Shown here piece after piece: positions 6,059-12,740 of a stretch of 13,330 nucleotides of DNA. The position numbers and the translations under genes are program-made. The stretch is from JAJISG01 sp964347345 (GTDB lineage: Archaea; Thermoplasmatota; Thermoplasmata; RBG-16-68-12; JAJISG01): positions 1 to 13,330 of the forward strand of contig CAYFYB010000036.1 in NCBI GenBank assembly GCA_964347345.1, in the 5' to 3' direction. Within the stretch, counting starts at the first letter, position 1. Every line of letters begins with the position of its first letter. The notes under the pieces are model-generated. The model ran no database searches, was not told the DNA's origin, and was given only the letters and a program-made list of their open reading frames with translations.

Positions 6059-7654
6059 TCACGGCTCGAGCTTCAGCGCCGCTTGAACCAGGCCATAGTG
6101 GATGGGAGAGGGTCTCAGGGGTCTCGACTTGAACTCAGGATGGAACTGGGAGGCGATGAAGAAGGGATGCCCTTCAAGCTCCAAAACGTCCATCCGTCGG
6201 CCGTCCTCAGACCTACCCCTGTAGGCCAGGCCAGCATCCTCAAGCTTCGATATGAAGGCTGGGTTGATCTCGTATCTGTGTCGGTGCCTCTCGTAGATTC
6301 TTTCGGAGCCATACAAGACACAAGTCTTGGATTCGGGCTCCAGGATCACTTCGTGGGCCCCAAGCCTCATGGTCGCACCCTTGTCCCTTACCTTTTTCTG
6401 CTCCGGCAGTAGGTCCACAACGGGGTATGGCGTCTTTGGATCGAACTCGGAGCTGTGAGCACCTTCGAGACCCAAGACGTGGCGGGCGAACTCTATCGTG
6501 GCCAGCTGGAAGCCGAGGCAGACTCCCTGGAAGGGAATACCGTTCTCCCGGGCGTACTCGATGGCCATTATCTTGCCCTCCGTCCCCCTCTCGCCGAAGC
6601 CCCCTGGCACAAGAATGCCTTGGACGCCATCTAGGATACTAACGCCCTTCTTCTCCACGTCCACGCTCTCGATCCAGCGGATGTTCACTCGGGCATCAGC
6701 CTTTGCGCCAGCATGGCGGAAGGCCTCCATGTGGCTCATGTAGGAGTCCTGAAGGTGGGTGTACTTCCCCACCAGGGCAATCTCCACCTCCTCCTTGGGG
6801 TGGTTGATACGTTCCACGAAGACCCTCCACTCCTCCAAATCGCCGTCCTTCCCCACCAAGGCCATGCGGCGCATCAGGTACTTCGTGAGGCCCTGTCGGT
6901 CCAGCAAGAGGGGAACCTCGTAGATGGATCCAGCGTCAGGAGCGCTCACCACCCCTTCCAGGGGAACATCGCAGAACATGGAGATCTTCCGCCGGACGCC
7001 CTCATCCAACGGATGGGGGGCTCTAGCCACAATGGTGTTGGGCTGGATGCCAACTGCCCTGAGTTCCTTCACACTGTGCTGGGTGGGCTTGGTCTTGGGC
7101 TCCCCTACAACGGGAAGGATGGGGACTAGGGTCGTGTGCACGAAGACACAGTTCTCCTTGCCAACCTCGATGGAGAGCTGTCTCGCAGCCTCCAGGAAGG
7201 GCATGGACTCGATGTCACCCACGGTCCCGCCTATCTCCACCAGGGTCACGTCTGCGCCAGCGGCCTCCGCCACAGTAGTGATCATGTGCTTGATCTCATC
7301 CGTCACGTGAGGGATGATCTGTACGGTGCTCCCCAGGTAGTCCCCATGTCTCTCCTTCTGGATGACGGACAGATAGGCTTTCCCCGTGGTTATGTTGTGG
7401 TCTCTCGTCAGCTCCACGTCGAGAAACCTCTCGTAGTTGCCCAGGTCGAGGTCCACCTCCCCCCCGTCCTCCAGAACGTAGACCTCACCATGCTGGAAGG
7501 GGTTCATGGTCCCCGCGTCACAGTTGAGGTAGGGGTCTACCTTGATGGCGGTAACGCTCAGCCCCTGGGCTTTGAGGTTAAGGCCGATACTGGACGTGGT
7601 TATCCCCTTGCCCAGGCCCGACAAAACCCCGCCGGTCACGATTATGTACTTCAT
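6059..7654 (-). CDS. pyrG: CTP synthase
   Basis: A 531-residue, full-length CTP synthase that aminates UTP to CTP using ATP and glutamine. The N-terminal synthetase domain has the P-loop-like GGVLSGLGKGITTSS (8-22), the KVDPYLN segment (38-44), the DAGTMNPFQHGEVYV region (46-60) and EIGGTVGDIES (140-150). The C-terminal class I glutamine amidotransferase domain (from about 290) has the oxyanion loop GGFGERG (351-357), nucleophile C379 in GVCLGFQ, HRHRYEIN (457-464) and H505/E507 in SQFHPEF. The start is the ATG at 7654 because MKYIIVTGGV is the conserved N-terminus; the frame continues upstream to 7690, but that stretch is not conserved and reaches the probable TATA box. pyrG heads the closely spaced cluster with aIF2-beta, the protease and the phosphoesterase. 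PPS lies 50 nt upstream. Confidence 0.98.
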   Translation of the reverse strand: MKYIIVTGGVLSGLGKGITTSSIGLNLKAQGLSVTAIKVDPYLNCDAGTMNPFQHGEVYVLEDGGEVDLDLGNYERFLDVELTRDHNITTGKAYLSVIQKERHGDYLGSTVQIIPHVTDEIKHMITTVAEAAGADVTLVEIGGTVGDIESMPFLEAARQLSIEVGKENCVFVHTTLVPILPVVGEPKTKPTQHSVKELRAVGIQPNTIVARAPHPLDEGVRRKISMFCDVPLEGVVSAPDAGSIYEVPLLLDRQGLTKYLMRRMALVGKDGDLEEWRVFVERINHPKEEVEIALVGKYTHLQDSYMSHMEAFRHAGAKADARVNIRWIESVDVEKKGVSILDGVQGILVPGGFGERGTEGKIMAIEYARENGIPFQGVCLGFQLATIEFARHVLGLEGAHSSEFDPKTPYPVVDLLPEQKKVRDKGATMRLGAHEVILEPESKTCVLYGSERIYERHRHRYEINPAFISKLEDAGLAYRGRSEDGRRMDVLELEGHPFFIASQFHPEFKSRPLRPSPIHYGLVQAALKLEP

Positions 7655-7689
7655 GATGCCAACGGGATTCATAGATGGACGGGAGACCA

Positions 7690-7695
7690 CTTAAA
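7690..7695 (-). promoter_or_regulatory. Possible TATA box for pyrG
   Basis: CGTTTAAGTG on the minus strand lies in the 50-bp gap after PPS. The TTTAAG core predicts transcription start near 7667, about 13 nt before the conserved pyrG ATG. This argues against the in-frame ATG at 7672. Confidence 0.4.
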
Positions 7696-7704
7696 CGTTG
7701 TGAC

Positions 7705-8463
7705 CTAGCCCATCGACGCTTCCAGGTTGTCCTGGATCCTCCCCAGAATCCCGCCCAAGTTCCTCACCCTATCGTAGCCTTCCACGGCTTTCTGAAGGGA
7801 TTCGGGCTGACCCTTCAGCTCCCCTGCGAAACTAGTCATGTTCTTCAGCGCCCTGGACAGCTCGTCCACGATGGCCACGGTGGCGGCCCTGCTGGTCCTC
7901 GAGAGGGGGTTCAGGTCTATGGAGATGACGACCTTTCCCATGCGAGAGAGGGCCTCGGCCCTGTCACCGTCCTCCAGGGGAATGAGGACAACATCGGCGC
8001 TGAAGATGCCCTCCTTGCTGCAGAGGCGCCTGGGATGGTCCAAGCCCGGGATTTCGACGTCAGGGCGGGCTCCCAGCACTTTGGGTATGCCGACAGATGT
8101 GAGCAGGTCAACAATTCCCTTGACCCTCTCCTCCGTCCGATGGAAGAGGTTCACCTCCACCCTAGCCCCTGCGACCTTCGCAAGATCACGGACCTCTTCG
8201 GCCGCTAGCACCGCCACGTTTCCGTTTACCGAGATGGCCGTCCTCCTTCCCGACAAGAGATGGGCCGTGGCTGCCCTCTCCGCCTCCAAGGCCTCGGGCA
8301 CGCTTGTCTCCCCCAGCAGATAGTCGAAGGCCTCCCCCCTGCCATGGGCGACTAGCCCCTGCCAGGCTACCAACCCGGCCTCGCATCCCTTTACCAGCTT
8401 GTCCCTGGTGATCAGGGAGCGATACCTTGGGTGGCTCTTTGGCACCTCGGTCGACACTGGCAA
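7705..8463 (-). CDS. 4-phosphopantoate--beta-alanine ligase (phosphopantothenate synthetase)
   Basis: A 252-residue archaeal phosphopantothenate synthetase (formerly DUF137, COG1701). It joins 4-phosphopantoate to beta-alanine with ATP hydrolysis; with pantoate kinase it replaces the bacterial PanC/CoaA route to CoA. Family signatures are VPKSHPRYRSL (7-17), GRGEAFDYLLGE (41-52), the SVNGNVAVLA nucleotide-region motif (78-87), the PLEDGDR motif (162-168) and SIDLNPLSRTSR (181-192). The length fits the family (about 250-260). The start given is TTG at 8463; GTG codons at 8457 and 8445 are alternatives, the latter giving a protein beginning right before PKSHPRY. No strong SD is visible before any of them. 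The gene is transcribed divergently from ychF, from a shared AT-rich promoter about 70 bp away, and is followed by pyrG. Confidence 0.95.
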   Translation of the reverse strand: MPVSTEVPKSHPRYRSLITRDKLVKGCEAGLVAWQGLVAHGRGEAFDYLLGETSVPEALEAERAATAHLLSGRRTAISVNGNVAVLAAEEVRDLAKVAGARVEVNLFHRTEERVKGIVDLLTSVGIPKVLGARPDVEIPGLDHPRRLCSKEGIFSADVVLIPLEDGDRAEALSRMGKVVISIDLNPLSRTSRAATVAIVDELSRALKNMTSFAGELKGQPESLQKAVEGYDRVRNLGGILGRIQDNLEASMG

Positions 8464-8477
8464 GCCTAACCGGCAAG

Positions 8478-8491
8478 AGCTCTTAAGAGCT
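8478..8491. promoter_or_regulatory. 14-bp perfect palindrome in the PPS leader
   Basis: AGCTCTTAAGAGCT is an exact inverted repeat lying between the divergent TATA box and the PPS start. It begins 14 bp before the TTG at 8463, inside the predicted PPS 5' leader. It could be a dimeric repressor operator or a short RNA hairpin; no regulator can be named. Confidence 0.4.
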
Positions 8492-8533
8492 TTCTCTGAC
8501 CATCCTCACCTTCGTTCACCTCCCACCATTAAC

Positions 8534-8540
8534 TATAAAT
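8534..8540. promoter_or_regulatory. Shared divergent TATA box (ychF and PPS)
   Basis: The only strong AT-rich element in the 106-bp gap is ACTATAAATCG. Read on the plus strand it is TATAAAT, predicting a start near 8563 and a leader of about 7 nt for ychF at 8570. Read on the minus strand it is TTTATAG, predicting a start near 8511 for PPS with a leader of about 48 nt. Confidence 0.6.
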
Positions 8541-8569
8541 CGCGTCCCTCGCCATGGGATTTGAGAGCG

Positions 8570-9760
8570 ATGCTAATTGGCGTTGTTGGAAAGCCCAACG
8601 CCGGGAAGAGCACCTTTTTTGCGGCTGCCACCTTGGCACCAGCGGAGATAGCCGCCTATCCCTTCACAACGATAGAGCCAAACCGTGGCATCGCCTACGT
8701 GACCCACTCCTGTCCGCACCCCGAGATCAACGTTGCTTGCAACCCCAATAACGCACCCTGCACGGAAGGCACCCGCCTCGTTCCCGTGGACTTCCTGGAT
8801 GTGGCCGGCCTCGTGCCTGAGGCCCACAAAGGTAGAGGTCTCGGAAACAAGTTCCTGGATGACCTCAGGCAGGCATCGGCCTTTATTCATGTGGTGGATG
8901 CCAGTGGCTCGACAGACCTAGAGGGTAACATCTGTGCCCTGGGGGAGCATGACCCCTTGGAGGACGTCCGGTTCTTGGACGAAGAGCTCTCCTTCTGGCT
9001 GGTCGGAATAATCATGAGGGGTTGGGAGAAGCTAGCCCGCAGGGTGGAGATCGAGGGACAAAGCCTCGAGAAGCTCCTCTCAGAGCGGCTAGCGGGACTG
9101 GGCCTGAGGGAAGCCCACATCCATGCCGCCCTTAGGAGGGCTGCCATCGAGGAGAGGCCCCTTAGCTGGAAGGAGGAGGAATTCTTGAGGTTGGCCAGAG
9201 AGCTTCGAAGGACGGGAAAGCCCATGGTCCTGGCGGCGAACAAGGCCGATATCGCTCCCAAGGACGTGTTGGGCAAGCTCCTTAAGATGGAGGGATACAC
9301 GGCGGTGGCCACATGCTCCGAGTGCGAGCTCGCTCTTCGCAGGGCCTCCAAGGCAGGGCTGCTGGATTACGTGCCTGGAGCCGACAGTTTTGAGGTGAGA
9401 GGGGAAGGGAATCTGACCGATGCCCAGAAGGAGGCCTTGAGGAAGATAAGGAACTACCTGAACAAGTTCGACTCCACCGGAGTTCAGCGCTGCTTGGAGG
9501 AGCTTATCTACCGCGTATTGAAGATGGTGGTGGTTTACCCCGTGGAGGACGAGACCCACTGGACTGATAAGGACGGAAACGTCCTCCCCGATGCTTACCT
9601 CATGCCACGAGGTAGCGGAGCAAGAGACTTAGCCTACAAGGTCCATACGGACCTGGGGGAAAACTTCATCAGAGCCATCAACGCCAGGACGAAGAGGGTC
9701 GTGGGCCACGACTACGAGCTCCAGGACGGCGACGTCATCAAGATAGTCTCGAGGTCCTAG
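8570..9760 (+). CDS. ychF: YchF-type GTPase/ATPase (Obg-related, TGS domain)
   Basis: A 396-residue Obg/HflX-class P-loop NTPase of the archaeal YchF group. Bacterial/eukaryotic relatives (YchF/Ola1) hydrolyse ATP and associate with ribosomes. Motifs are G1 GKPNAGKST (7-15), the switch region YPFTTIEPN (30-38), G3 DVAGLVPEAHKGRGLGNKF (77-95), G4 NKAD (224-227), and a G5-position TCSECE (248-253) where relatives often show TSAAAE. A C-terminal TGS domain occupies about 315-394 and ends GDVIKIVS. Length equals archaeal homologues (about 397). The ATG at 8570 is chosen because MLIGVVGKPN is the conserved N-terminus; the frame is open upstream but runs antisense into PPS. Odd features are cysteines at 48, 57, 64, 249 and 252. 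The polymerase gene follows after 1 nt. Confidence 0.95.
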   Translation: MLIGVVGKPNAGKSTFFAAATLAPAEIAAYPFTTIEPNRGIAYVTHSCPHPEINVACNPNNAPCTEGTRLVPVDFLDVAGLVPEAHKGRGLGNKFLDDLRQASAFIHVVDASGSTDLEGNICALGEHDPLEDVRFLDEELSFWLVGIIMRGWEKLARRVEIEGQSLEKLLSERLAGLGLREAHIHAALRRAAIEERPLSWKEEEFLRLARELRRTGKPMVLAANKADIAPKDVLGKLLKMEGYTAVATCSECELALRRASKAGLLDYVPGADSFEVRGEGNLTDAQKEALRKIRNYLNKFDSTGVQRCLEELIYRVLKMVVVYPVEDETHWTDKDGNVLPDAYLMPRGSGARDLAYKVHTDLGENFIRAINARTKRVVGHDYELQDGDVIKIVSRS

Positions 9761-9761
9761 C

Positions 9762-12143
9762 ATGGCGAAGACCTACGACGTGAGGCTTATCGCGGCCTCC
9801 TACCGGAGGGAGGGAGAAGAGGAGCTGCCGGTGATAGAACTCTTCGGGAGGACCCGGGAAGCCAGTTCAATCACAGTGGAGTACAGGGGCTTCAGGCCCT
9901 ACTTCTACGTGGTCGACCCGCCCCAGTCCCTGCTGGGCAACTTGAAGAGGGACGATGAGGTGGTGGACCTGCGGGAGGTGCAGCTGGAGGTGGAGCCCCT
10001 GGAGAAGAAGCGGTGCTTTCAGGTTGTGATGAAGCATCCCTGGAGGACCCCCGAGTACAGGAACAGGTGCCGACAGTACGACTGCGACGTCTTGGCGGCG
10101 GACATACCCTTCGTCCACCGCTTCATCTATGACATGGACCTGGGTTCCTGTTTCTGCGTTCATGGGGAGGAGGTGGACGGCAACTACACCACCGAGATCG
10201 TTGTGCAGGCGGACAGCTTCGAGGCATGCCAGCCCTTCAACCCGCCTCTGAAAGTCCTCAGCTTTGACATAGAGAACAGCATCCAAGACGGCAGGCTCCT
10301 CACCCTCGGCGTCGTGATCAAGAAAGGGGAGGAGATGGAGAAGAGGTCCCTGAAGGGAGGGGAGAGGGAGATTCTCAGGGATTTCGTGAGCCTGGTTCAG
10401 AAGGAGGACCCAGACCTGCTTACGGGTTACAACATCGGTGGATACGACATCCCCGTCCTGCTTGAAAGGGCCCGCAAGGAAGGCTTCGGGGACCTACCCC
10501 TGGGGAGGGACTTCGCCACTTTCACGAGCATCAACGAGCGGTTCTGGCGGCTTCACGGCCGTGTAATCGCCGACGCCTGGTGGAGCGTCCGGAGCGAGCT
10601 GAGGCCGAAGCAGGAGACCCTGGACCACGTCTCCCGCCTGCTCCTGGGGGAGGGAAAGGAAGAGGTGGACAGGGCGAGGATCGACGAGGAGTGGGACCGG
10701 GATCCGGAGCTAGTGATGAACTACTGCCTGAAGGACGCGGAACTCTCCCTCAGAATTCTGGAGAAGCTAGCTGGTCCGGAGAAGTCCATGGATCTAGCCA
10801 CGGTGTCGAAGCTCCCCCTGGACGACGTGCTGAACGGGAGGACCTCCAACCTCATCGATTCCATCCTCATCCGGGTGGCGGACCGGGAGGGGTTTGGCGT
10901 GCCCATGATGAAGAAGCGGGGTGGGACGGAGTCCATCGAGGGAGGGTACGTCCACAGTATCGAGCCAGGCCTCTACGAGTGGGTCGTCGGCATGGACTTC
11001 CGGGCCATGTATCCCAGCCTGATCATAGAGAACAACATCTGCTTCACAACCCTCCATCCCAAGGGGGAGGTCGTGAGCCCCACGGGCGTACGCTTTCTGA
11101 ACAAGGACAAGAGGACGGGCCTCCTACCCCGGATCCTTAGGGACCTGATGAACCAGAGGGAGGATATCAAGAAGCGGATGGCAGAAGCGAAGTCTGAGGA
11201 CGAGAGGGCTTACTATCAAAGGCTTCAAGACGCAGTCAAGGTGCTAATGAACGCGTTCTACGGAGTCCTGGCCTCATCCTTCTACCGCTTCACCAACCCG
11301 AAGATCGGCGGCAGCATCACGGCTTTCGCCCGGGAGAACATCAAGGGCGTCATCCGACGTTTGGAAGAAGAGGGTAACAGGGTCATATACGGCGACACCG
11401 ACAGCGTCTTCTTCTCCCCGGAAGCAAAGAGTCTGGAGGAGTGCATTCAGACGGGAAAGCAGCTTGCCAAGGAACTATCTGGCAAGGGGATGCAGCTGGA
11501 GTTCGAGAAGGTCTTCAGGACCTTCTTCTCCCATGGAAAGAAGAAGAGGTACGCTGGGAAGGTCGTCTGGCCGGATGAGGAGCTGGTCGTCCGTGGATAT
11601 GAGATTCGCAGGACAGACGCCTTCGACCTCCAGAGCGAAGCCCAGACCGAGGTCCTGGAGCGGGTTCTGAACGATGACACCGAGGGGGCCGTCAAGTTTG
11701 CCCGGGAGACCATCCAAGATGTTCAGGAGGGAAAGGTGCCCGTGGAGAAGCTGGTCATCTCCAGGACAGTGAAGGAGCCAAGCAGGTATGTGAACCCTGA
11801 CGCCATGCCCAACGTCCAGGCAGCGACGAAACTGGAGGCCCTGGGCTACGAGTTCGTTCCTGGGATGAAGGTCTCTTGGATAGTTGCCAGCGCCCGAAAG
11901 ACGCCCATGGAGGTGGAGCCGTATGTGAGCGGGCGCCGATTTGAGGGTACCCCGGACTGGGAGTACTACGCCCGACGCCTGGCCCAGACCCTGGGATATA
12001 TTGGCGAGGTCTTCGGCTGGGATGAGAAGAGCCTCCTCGTAGGGAGCCAGCAGTCAACGCTCTTCCGCGACGGTTTCTCCCGGAAGCCCGAGGCGAAGCC
12101 GAAGAAGACGGACAGGCGCCTCACCCTCGAGGACTTCATGTAG
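9762..12143 (+). CDS. polB: Family B DNA polymerase
   Basis: A 793-residue replicative-type family B DNA polymerase with intact proofreading and polymerase sites. The exonuclease motifs are Exo I SFDIEN (D169, E171), Exo II TGYNIGGYD (N224, D229) and Exo III YCLKD (Y321, D325). The polymerase motifs are A, DFRAMYPSL (D412), B, KVLMNAFYG (493-501), and C, YGDTDS (D545, D547), followed by KKKRY (593-597) of the thumb side. Length is usual for archaeal PolB (about 770-800) and no intein interrupts motifs A-C, a common insertion place. The C-terminus is basic and ends RRLTLEDFM, resembling a degenerate PCNA-interacting peptide with R instead of Q and M as the last aromatic. The gene starts 1 nt after the ychF stop, so both are probably on one mRNA. 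GAGGTC overlapping the junction may act as a weak SD. Confidence 0.98.
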   Translation: MAKTYDVRLIAASYRREGEEELPVIELFGRTREASSITVEYRGFRPYFYVVDPPQSLLGNLKRDDEVVDLREVQLEVEPLEKKRCFQVVMKHPWRTPEYRNRCRQYDCDVLAADIPFVHRFIYDMDLGSCFCVHGEEVDGNYTTEIVVQADSFEACQPFNPPLKVLSFDIENSIQDGRLLTLGVVIKKGEEMEKRSLKGGEREILRDFVSLVQKEDPDLLTGYNIGGYDIPVLLERARKEGFGDLPLGRDFATFTSINERFWRLHGRVIADAWWSVRSELRPKQETLDHVSRLLLGEGKEEVDRARIDEEWDRDPELVMNYCLKDAELSLRILEKLAGPEKSMDLATVSKLPLDDVLNGRTSNLIDSILIRVADREGFGVPMMKKRGGTESIEGGYVHSIEPGLYEWVVGMDFRAMYPSLIIENNICFTTLHPKGEVVSPTGVRFLNKDKRTGLLPRILRDLMNQREDIKKRMAEAKSEDERAYYQRLQDAVKVLMNAFYGVLASSFYRFTNPKIGGSITAFARENIKGVIRRLEEEGNRVIYGDTDSVFFSPEAKSLEECIQTGKQLAKELSGKGMQLEFEKVFRTFFSHGKKKRYAGKVVWPDEELVVRGYEIRRTDAFDLQSEAQTEVLERVLNDDTEGAVKFARETIQDVQEGKVPVEKLVISRTVKEPSRYVNPDAMPNVQAATKLEALGYEFVPGMKVSWIVASARKTPMEVEPYVSGRRFEGTPDWEYYARRLAQTLGYIGEVFGWDEKSLLVGSQQSTLFRDGFSRKPEAKPKKTDRRLTLEDFM

Positions 12144-12161
12144 TGAGGAAGCTGACGCATC

Positions 12162-12563
12162 ATGCCCCGAATGGAAGTGACCATAGATTCTATCAGAGTC
12201 ACGTATGTCGAGGCTAAGGGGGGCCTCTCTGGGGTGAGGGAAGCCTGGTCAGAGCTGGAATCTAGGCTCCTAGATCTCAAGAAACGAAAGTTCTACGGAA
12301 CCTACCAAGTCAACGACGAAGTGTATCGCGCATGCGTGGCTCTGCGCGACGAAGACGAACCAGAGGCACTAGATATGCCAGAGTGGACAATTCCTGGCGG
12401 TAGATATGCTCGCGAAAAGGTTCTCGACTACTCCAGCAGAGTCGAGGTCATCGGTGAGACTTTTGTGTCCATGGCGAAAGAATACAAGTCAGACCCTAAC
12501 CGCCCAAGTATAGAGTTCTATAGAAGCCAAGGCGAGGTCATTCTACTACTCCCAATCATATGA
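12162..12563 (+). CDS. GyrI-like (AraC effector-binding type) small-molecule-binding protein
   Basis: A 133-residue single-domain protein that looks like the GyrI-like/AraC effector-binding superfamily. Support comes from the opening strand and YVEAKGGLSGVREAWSELESRL (15-36), the YRACVALRDE strand (55-64), the WTIPGGRYAREKV motif (75-87) and the closing pattern EFYRS..GEVILLLPI with a hydrophobic last strand. Such domains bind small hydrophobic or cationic ligands; there is no DNA-binding domain here, so it is not a complete regulator. The ligand is unknown. The start is ATG 12162, 18 nt after polB; ATG 12171 is possible. Codon use differs from neighbours, with many GAA, AGA, CGA/CGC and CTA codons and lower GC in the second half, suggesting later acquisition. 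Assignment rests on motif resemblance only. Confidence 0.7.
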   Translation: MPRMEVTIDSIRVTYVEAKGGLSGVREAWSELESRLLDLKKRKFYGTYQVNDEVYRACVALRDEDEPEALDMPEWTIPGGRYAREKVLDYSSRVEVIGETFVSMAKEYKSDPNRPSIEFYRSQGEVILLLPII

Positions 12564-12740
12564 TCGGGTGAGAGCCCTCGTGGGCGCACAATTAAGTTCA
12601 TAACAATCGAGTAGCCTTCAAGAGATTTGGGTCTAGCGTGAGGTACCCTTCGGGAACATCCCTTTCCCTCTGGCCATAAGCCATAAATAGACGGGAGGGG
12701 GTAGAAGGCTCCCGCTTCGGCATACCCTGGAAGAAGGAAC
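12564..12740. other. Intergenic region before L15e
   Basis: This 177-bp gap is less GC-rich in its first half. I see no tRNA, C/D-box RNA or open reading frame of note. A quasi-palindrome CCCAATCAT/ATGATCGGG (12551-12568) spans the upstream stop, and the L15e TATA box lies at 12681-12689. Confidence 0.5.
12681..12689 (+). promoter_or_regulatory. TATA box for rpl15e
   Basis: CCATAAATA lies about 56 bp before the L15e ATG. It predicts transcription start near 12711 and a leader of about 30 nt, which contains the weak SD-like GAAGG close to the start. Confidence 0.55.

Noticed and set aside
7655..7690. N-terminal extension of CTP synthase
   Set aside because: MKYIIVTGGV at 7654 is the conserved start, and the extra codons reach into the likely TATA box.
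8399..8569. N-terminal extension of YchF upstream of ATG 8570
   Set aside because: The frame is open but antisense to PPS and crosses the promoter; homologues start at the MLIGVVGKPN-like segment.
10580..11140. 186-codon open frame on the plus strand inside polB
   Set aside because: It is a GC-rich shadow frame of the polymerase gene with no recognisable motifs.
12551..12568. Quasi-palindrome across the stop of the GyrI-like gene
   Set aside because: One mismatch, no loop and no U-tract; not a convincing terminator.
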